The notes under the pieces: model-generated
What the model was told of the DNA's origin: nothing
Database searches by the model: none
Seen by the model: the letters and a program-made list of their open reading frames with translations, nothing else
Translations under genes and position numbers: made by a program
Shown here: piece after piece, positions 59,801-64,000 of the stretch
Numbering within the stretch: position 1 is the stretch's first letter
How the letters are laid out: every line of letters starts with the position of its first letter
Assembly (NCBI RefSeq): GCF_008831285.2
Contig: NC_045138.2
Location: 43,703,115-43,767,114 of the forward strand
DNA length: 64,000 nucleotides
Source: Nymphaea colorata
Taxonomy: Eukaryota; Streptophyta; Magnoliopsida; Nymphaeales; Nymphaeaceae
Direction of reading: 5' to 3'

Positions 59801-61421
59801 AGTAGGCTGGTTGGCAGGAATTCTTGGCAGAGTTTGATTTCGCTCTGGAGTACAAGGTTGGAAAGACCAACGTGGTAGCGGATGCGTTGAGTAGAAAGAC
59901 AAAACTTGCAGCCTCTGGGGCGGGGACCTCCGAAGCACAGTTGGAGGGTGCGCTCCTCGAGCAGGTTCGTGAAGGGATGCGGCAAGACTCAGCGGCCCAA
60001 CACTTGGTTGCCTTGGCTGAAGCGGGGAAGACTCGGAGATTCTAGCTGCGAGATGGATTGCTCCTCACCAAGGGCGGATGAGTTTTCGTGCCGAAGTGGG
60101 GCAATCTCCGAAGGGAGCTAACAAAGGAGTGCCATGATACGCTTTGGGCTGGCCATCCAGGCCAGGAGCGGACTCTGGGCCTTCTTGAACGTGGCTACTA
60201 TTGGCCTCAGATGCGTGATGATGTGGAGGCATATGTAAAGACTTGCCTCATCTGCCAGTAGGACAAAGGGACTAATCAGAAGCCTGCCGGCCTGCTCGAG
60301 CCTCTTCCTATTCCGGAACGTCCGTGGGAAAGCATCTCCATGGACTTCATTGTGAGTTTACCCCGAGTTGATGGCTACAGCTCTATCTTTGTTGTTGTCG
60401 ACAGGTTTTCTAAGTATGTCACGTTCATCCCAACTACAAAGGAGAGTCCAGCGGAGAAGACGGCGGAGATGTTTGTGAAGAACATTGTTAAGAACTGGGG
60501 TGTGCCGAAGAGTATTGTGAGTGATCGCGATGCTCGCTTCACGGGCAAGTTTTGGCGTGAAGTGTTTCGGTTGCTAGGCTCAGACTTGCTGTTTTCCACA
60601 AGCTTCCACCCTCAGACTGATGGCCAGACCGAACGCATCAATGCTTTGTTGGAACAGTACCTGCGTCACTTTGTCAGCGCCAACTAGAAGAACTGGGTAA
60701 AGCTGCTCGATGTGACTCAATTCTGTTACAACTTGCAGAAGAGTGAGTCTTCAGGCCACAGCCCCTTCGAAGTAGCCACCGGGCAGTAGCCGTTGATGCC
60801 TCACACAGTTGCAGCCCAAGAGAAGGGAAGACCCAGCTTCGCCTACCAGTTTGTCAAAGACTGGCAGGAACAGACGGAGATTGCTAAGGAGTTCTTGCAC
60901 AAGGCCGCCAAGAAGATGAAGAAGTGGGCTGACAAGAATCGGAGACCTACCGAGTTTCGAGTGGGAGACCAAGTTCTTGTCAAGCTTTACTCAGACCGTT
61001 CGGGCATCTTCCGTGGGCGACACCGAGCATTGATCAGAAAGTATGAAGGGCCATTCACTGTGGACAAAGAATTGGGAAGCTGGCATACAAATTAGATTTG
61101 TCGCCAGACTTCAAGGTGCATTTAGTGTTTCATGTCTGCAACCTCAAGCCCTTCTATGTCGATACTGAAGACCCGGAGAGAAGCCAGCCCCGGAGAGAAC
61201 CGATTTTGCAGCGCGCTCCCTCTACCCGGCGTGCCAGTGACCGTCAGTTGGACCAAATACTTCGACACAAAGTGAACTATCTTGGTGAACCGAAGCGATA
61301 CTTGGTCAAGTGGGTAGATGATGATCAGCCAACGTGGGAGTATGCCTTCCGCTTCAAGCGAAGTCATCCAGAAGAAGTCCAGACCTACCATGAAGCTGTT
61401 AGCGCCGAGGCCGACACTTGA
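56863..61421 (+). pseudogene. Gypsy gag-pol with chromodomain, ten in-frame stops
   Basis: One frame from Met 56863 (MASQYNLRCAKGKEP) carries gag with LLEGDVVAWWRRKM (about 57350) and a zinc knuckle VCGGKHQARVCPKR whose first Cys precedes a stop (57871-57918). Protease DSGAT is at 58108-58122. RT has [20 protein letters not shown] and catalytic YLDD at 59119-59130. RNase H has EVDTDASDFAIGGVL at about 59560. The integrase zinc region is at about 60130-60258 (H..H..CLIC). The integrase core has SMDFIVSLPRV at 60337, SDRDARF at about 60521 and HPQTDGQTERIN at about 60608. Stops lie at 57091, 57874, 57934, 58951, 59803, 60043, 60079, 60259, 60685 and 60787. Near 61075 a one-base shift moves the chain to the next frame, which ends with the chromodomain (about 61245-61395, RYLVKWVDDDQPTWEY) and a stop at 61419. 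Chromodomains bias insertion towards marked chromatin. Confidence 0.95.
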
Positions 61422-61424
61422 TTT

Positions 61425-61435
61425 GAAGGGGGGAG
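61425..61435 (+). other. Polypurine tract of the chromodomain gypsy element
   Basis: GAAGGGGGGAG, two bases before the 3' LTR and just after the pol stop codon. Confidence 0.9.
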
Positions 61436-61437
61436 CC

Positions 61438-61857
61438 TGTTCCCCTGCGTCTAGAGTATATACAGTCTTTTGCTTTTGCTGTATTTGCTTTGCTTATGTT
61501 GAGTCTTGGTGTAAGCTAGTTTGTTCACATATGTCGGAGTACCCTCCCAAAACGGCTCCCTAAGTGTGATATTGGGATTCCTTGTTTTAGATGGTCGACA
61601 TCGGGAATTCTGTAAGCGGCTTCGGCCATCCTTGTAAGTAAAGTGTAATAGCTTACTTGCTTTCCCTCGTGATGTACTCTTCTCTCTGAAGTGAAATATA
61701 TTGCGAGTTTTCTTTCCACACTCTTTGTGCAAATTTGTGTCCTTTGTTTTCGAGAAAGCGTTCAAGTGATCTGCGGCCACTTGAATGAGGTGAAGGCTTG
61801 TGGCTTACTGGCGAGAGTTTGCCGCGCCGCACGGTCCGGAGTTGTCGGCCCGTGACA
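61438..61857 (+). repeat. 3' LTR of the chromodomain gypsy element
   Basis: 420 bp, the same ends as the 5' LTR, with no length difference. Confidence 0.95.
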
Positions 61858-61862
61858 GAGAG

Positions 61863-62270
61863 AGAGCTTCGATAAAGAAAATTTGTGACAATACCTTGAA
61901 CATTATATGCATGAATATGTATGAACTATGAAAAAATTTAGTGTTTTTAAACAATATCATGAGTTAGTTGCTTTAAGAAAAAAACTTATTGTTAATTGTT
62001 AGGTGTGTGTATATATATATGTGCGCGTGTGTACTTTCTTATTTTTATTTCCTTTTGTAGTTGCTATGGGGTAATCCTTCTTCTGTTCATCTTGGTTTTC
62101 ATTGCTCAGTCACTTGCAGCCAATCTTGGATTATTAACATGTAAGTGCTTTGTTGCTTCTTAGTCACTAAACAATAAGATATTGATATCTCAGTGACCAG
62201 AAGGTGTTCATGTAATGTGACTGCTTGGAATGTGCCTGAATACATCTAGCAAAGCATTTTAGACCTGTGT
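61863..62270. other. No gene seen
   Basis: AT-rich intergenic DNA with a short (GT)(AT) tract at 62004-62030. Confidence 0.5.
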
Positions 62271-63165
62271 CACCTGGGTGCGTTTTCTTTGAGCTCGCAC
62301 CCGCACCGACGCAATGCGGGTGCGGGTTCGGGTGCGGGTGCGCTCCAGGTGTGCACCCAATCAGCACCCGATGAAGAACCCGCACCCAAACCGCACCCGG
62401 GGGAGAAAGGGACGATTTGGGGGAAAGGGAGAGGGAGAGCAAAGGAGGAAGAGAGGTGAGGATGGGAGGAAAGGGGGAAACGGATGGGAGAGGGAGGAAG
62501 GGAGGTGACGACGGGAGGAAAGGGGGAAACTGATGGGAGAGGGAGGAAGGGAGGTGACGACGGGAGGAAAGGGGGAAACTGATGGGAGAGGGAGGAAGGG
62601 AGGTGAGGACGAGAGGAAAGGGGGAAACGGATGGGAGAGGGAGGAAGAGAGGTGAGGACGGGAGGAAGACCTAGCGCCGCCGTGCTGCACCGCCGCCACC
62701 GCCACTGCTCCTTCCTCTTCTTCTCTGTGTCGATGCTCACTTGTGGAATGTGAGATTGAGAGGGCAAGGAAGAGGGAGATAGAGATTAGAGAGGAAGACG
62801 AGGAAGAGGAAGACGAGGAAGGGGAACCGGTCTGGCGAGTGATATAGTTCGGGCCTGGATTTGGATTTTGATCTAATTTAACTTACCCAAGACCAAAACT
62901 GTTATAAAATAACCCTCCTTACTGAACGCTTCGCCCCCTTCCTCCGACCCGAAACCTAACCTCCTTATTAAGAAAGAAAGGAATGGGAAAAATTGTAATT
63001 TTGATTTTGATATTTAATAATTTTATGGTTTAGAGATAATTTTGTCATATATATTATTATTATATATTAATAATTATAATAATAAATAGTCTTCCCGCAC
63101 CGCCGCACCTAAATTTTTTAAGATGTGCCGCGCCGGCACCGGCACCCGCACCCCGCACTCCGGTG
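62271..63165. mobile_element. Candidate non-autonomous hAT-like element
   Basis: Ends CACCTGGGTGCG (62271) and CGCACTCCGGTG (63154-63165) are inverted repeats matching at 10 of 12 positions. Inside each end lie subterminal GCGGGTGCGG-type repeats in opposite orientation (62313-62345; CACCCGCACCCCGC near 63143). The centre has a purine-rich minisatellite and no transposase. Bases outside (ACCTGTGT and ACTTAGTT) match only at 4 of 8 positions, so a target duplication is not shown. Plant hAT elements have CA...TG ends, short inverted repeats and subterminal repeats, which is the basis of the call. Confidence 0.5.
62440..62668 (+). repeat. 49-bp minisatellite, about 4.7 copies
   Basis: Units beginning GATGGGAGAGGGAGGAAG start at 62483, 62532, 62581 and 62630, exactly 49 bases apart, with a partial unit before. 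The strand is almost pure purine plus T/C at fixed points. Pro/Ser-rich open frames on the minus strand come from this repeat. Confidence 0.95.
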
Positions 63166-63173
63166 ACTTAGTT

Positions 63174-64000
63174 TTAGACTATAATACCCCAAATACTTGC
63201 TTTTGAATACTCGATGAGGCTGAGGCTGCTGTTGTGAGAATTGACATAGGAAAAGTTTGAACAAAAACAAGGGGATATAACAATGCAAAACCTGTGCCTC
63301 TATCATTGTCTCTATCTTTATCGCACATGCATGTATTTATTGTTATTTGAATAATTAAAGAAAAACTGCATTTATGTAACATAAGCCGTTTTGTGAGTGT
63401 AATTTCATGGGCAAATAATTGAATTTGGACAAAGTTTATCTTGAATGTAGGTTCTTTCAATGACCATTTTGCCCTTTGGTTTTTATAAATTACAAAAAAT
63501 GCCTTTTTATTGTTTTTTGAATTAACATGCAATTATACCGTAAAAAATATAATTGATATTTGGTTCTAGAACATATTCTTAACAAACAGCCTCTTTGTTA
63601 ACAAATTTTGGCACTTTGATCCTCTACTTTAGGCGAAATACTTAATGTTGTCTTGAAAAATACAGTTTGCATATAGAAGGGCATTTTTGTCATGTTACTT
63701 ATTTCCTTCATGTTTTTTGACATGTATATTAGTTAGTATATCTGCAACAACTACTATGTGCAGATAGTTAAGCCTCATCGACATCTTACATCAAATACTT
63801 AAGATAATGTATCTCATTCATCAATAGTGATATGTTTTGTCTATCTTAACACATGGAAAATCGGTCCATTCTTTCTCAGGTGACAACTTATCTCAAATAA
63901 GTTATAAAAGAAAACTTATCTCAAACAAATTCCACCATTACCTAGAAATTAGTTCATGGTATAAGTAGGGTAAGAATTAATTTGTCTGCTTATTTATTTA
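63174..64000. other. No gene seen
   Basis: AT-rich DNA with stops in all frames and no structural feature that I can support. Confidence 0.5.

Larger units (their letters stand above)
56347..61857 (+). mobile_element. Full-length Ty3/gypsy chromodomain retrotransposon, inactivated
   Basis: 5,511 bp with 420-bp LTRs, a primer site, gag-pol with a C-terminal chromodomain, and a polypurine tract, flanked by GAGAG on both sides (56342-56346, 61858-61862). The target duplication lies in a GA-rich context, so it carries less weight than usual. The LTRs differ at about 18 of 420 positions by eye, mostly transitions, so this insertion is clearly older than Copia-A. The chromodomain places it among plant chromoviruses. 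The coding frame is otherwise nearly colinear but carries ten in-frame stops and one frameshift. Confidence 0.95.

Noticed and set aside
62270-62767. 165-codon Pro/Ser-rich minus frame with repeats
   Set aside because: Produced by the 49-bp minisatellite; since 49 is not a multiple of three, several frames are equally repetitive.

Overview
This window is nuclear DNA from a flowering plant. It is AT-rich and almost entirely repeat-derived. Evidence for a plant is the density of plant-type transposons (Ty1/copia with a tRNA-iMet primer site, chromodomain Ty3/gypsy, hAT, PIF/Harbinger with its MYB-like partner, CACTA DUF4216) and one plant type III polyketide synthase exon with the canonical chalcone-synthase intron position. 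I cannot name the species. I saw no rRNA, tRNA, CRISPR array, operon or bacterial-style gene.

Left part (1-19 kb): a minus-strand gypsy gag-protease-RT remnant (1-2036) abuts its primer site and the end of its LTR (2041-2483). That LTR is interrupted by a solo LTR (2484-5486) and then by a complete copia element (5570-10801, 165-bp LTRs, 5-bp target duplication). About 7 kb of non-coding, LTR-like DNA follows. The only convincing host-type gene is a chalcone-synthase-like exon 2 on the minus strand (17939-18936); I could not find its exon 1.

Middle (19-41 kb): simple-sequence tracts, a decayed PIF/Harbinger transposase with a MYB/SANT-like companion (23.9-26.3 kb), a decayed gypsy polyprotein with a G-patch-like segment (27.5-31.15 kb), a CACTA DUF4216 remnant (31.4-31.9 kb), and a second solo LTR of the same family in the opposite orientation (33681-36220) with a perfect 5-bp target duplication. 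Otherwise this is AT-rich non-coding DNA.

Right part (41-64 kb): a 301-bp acidic C-terminal exon that looks like the end of a DUF659-type hAT transposase (41320-41620). Next are two copies of one copia family in opposite orientation, with a third, different copia remnant between them (41705-46099). A hAT transposase pseudogene is then split by a gypsy remnant (47129-52249), the split being flanked by a roughly 205-bp duplication instead of a 5-bp one. A full-length but mutated chromodomain gypsy element follows (56347-61857), then a GC-rich candidate non-autonomous hAT element (62271-63165).

The parts do not form a pathway. The window is best read as layers of insertion, recombination and decay around one polyketide-synthase exon. 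I found no convincing new molecular system. The strongest leads are a short conserved core shared by five otherwise dissimilar LTR-like sequences, the recombinant gypsy/hAT junction, the inverted copia arrangement, and the unusual active-site residues of the polyketide synthase exon.
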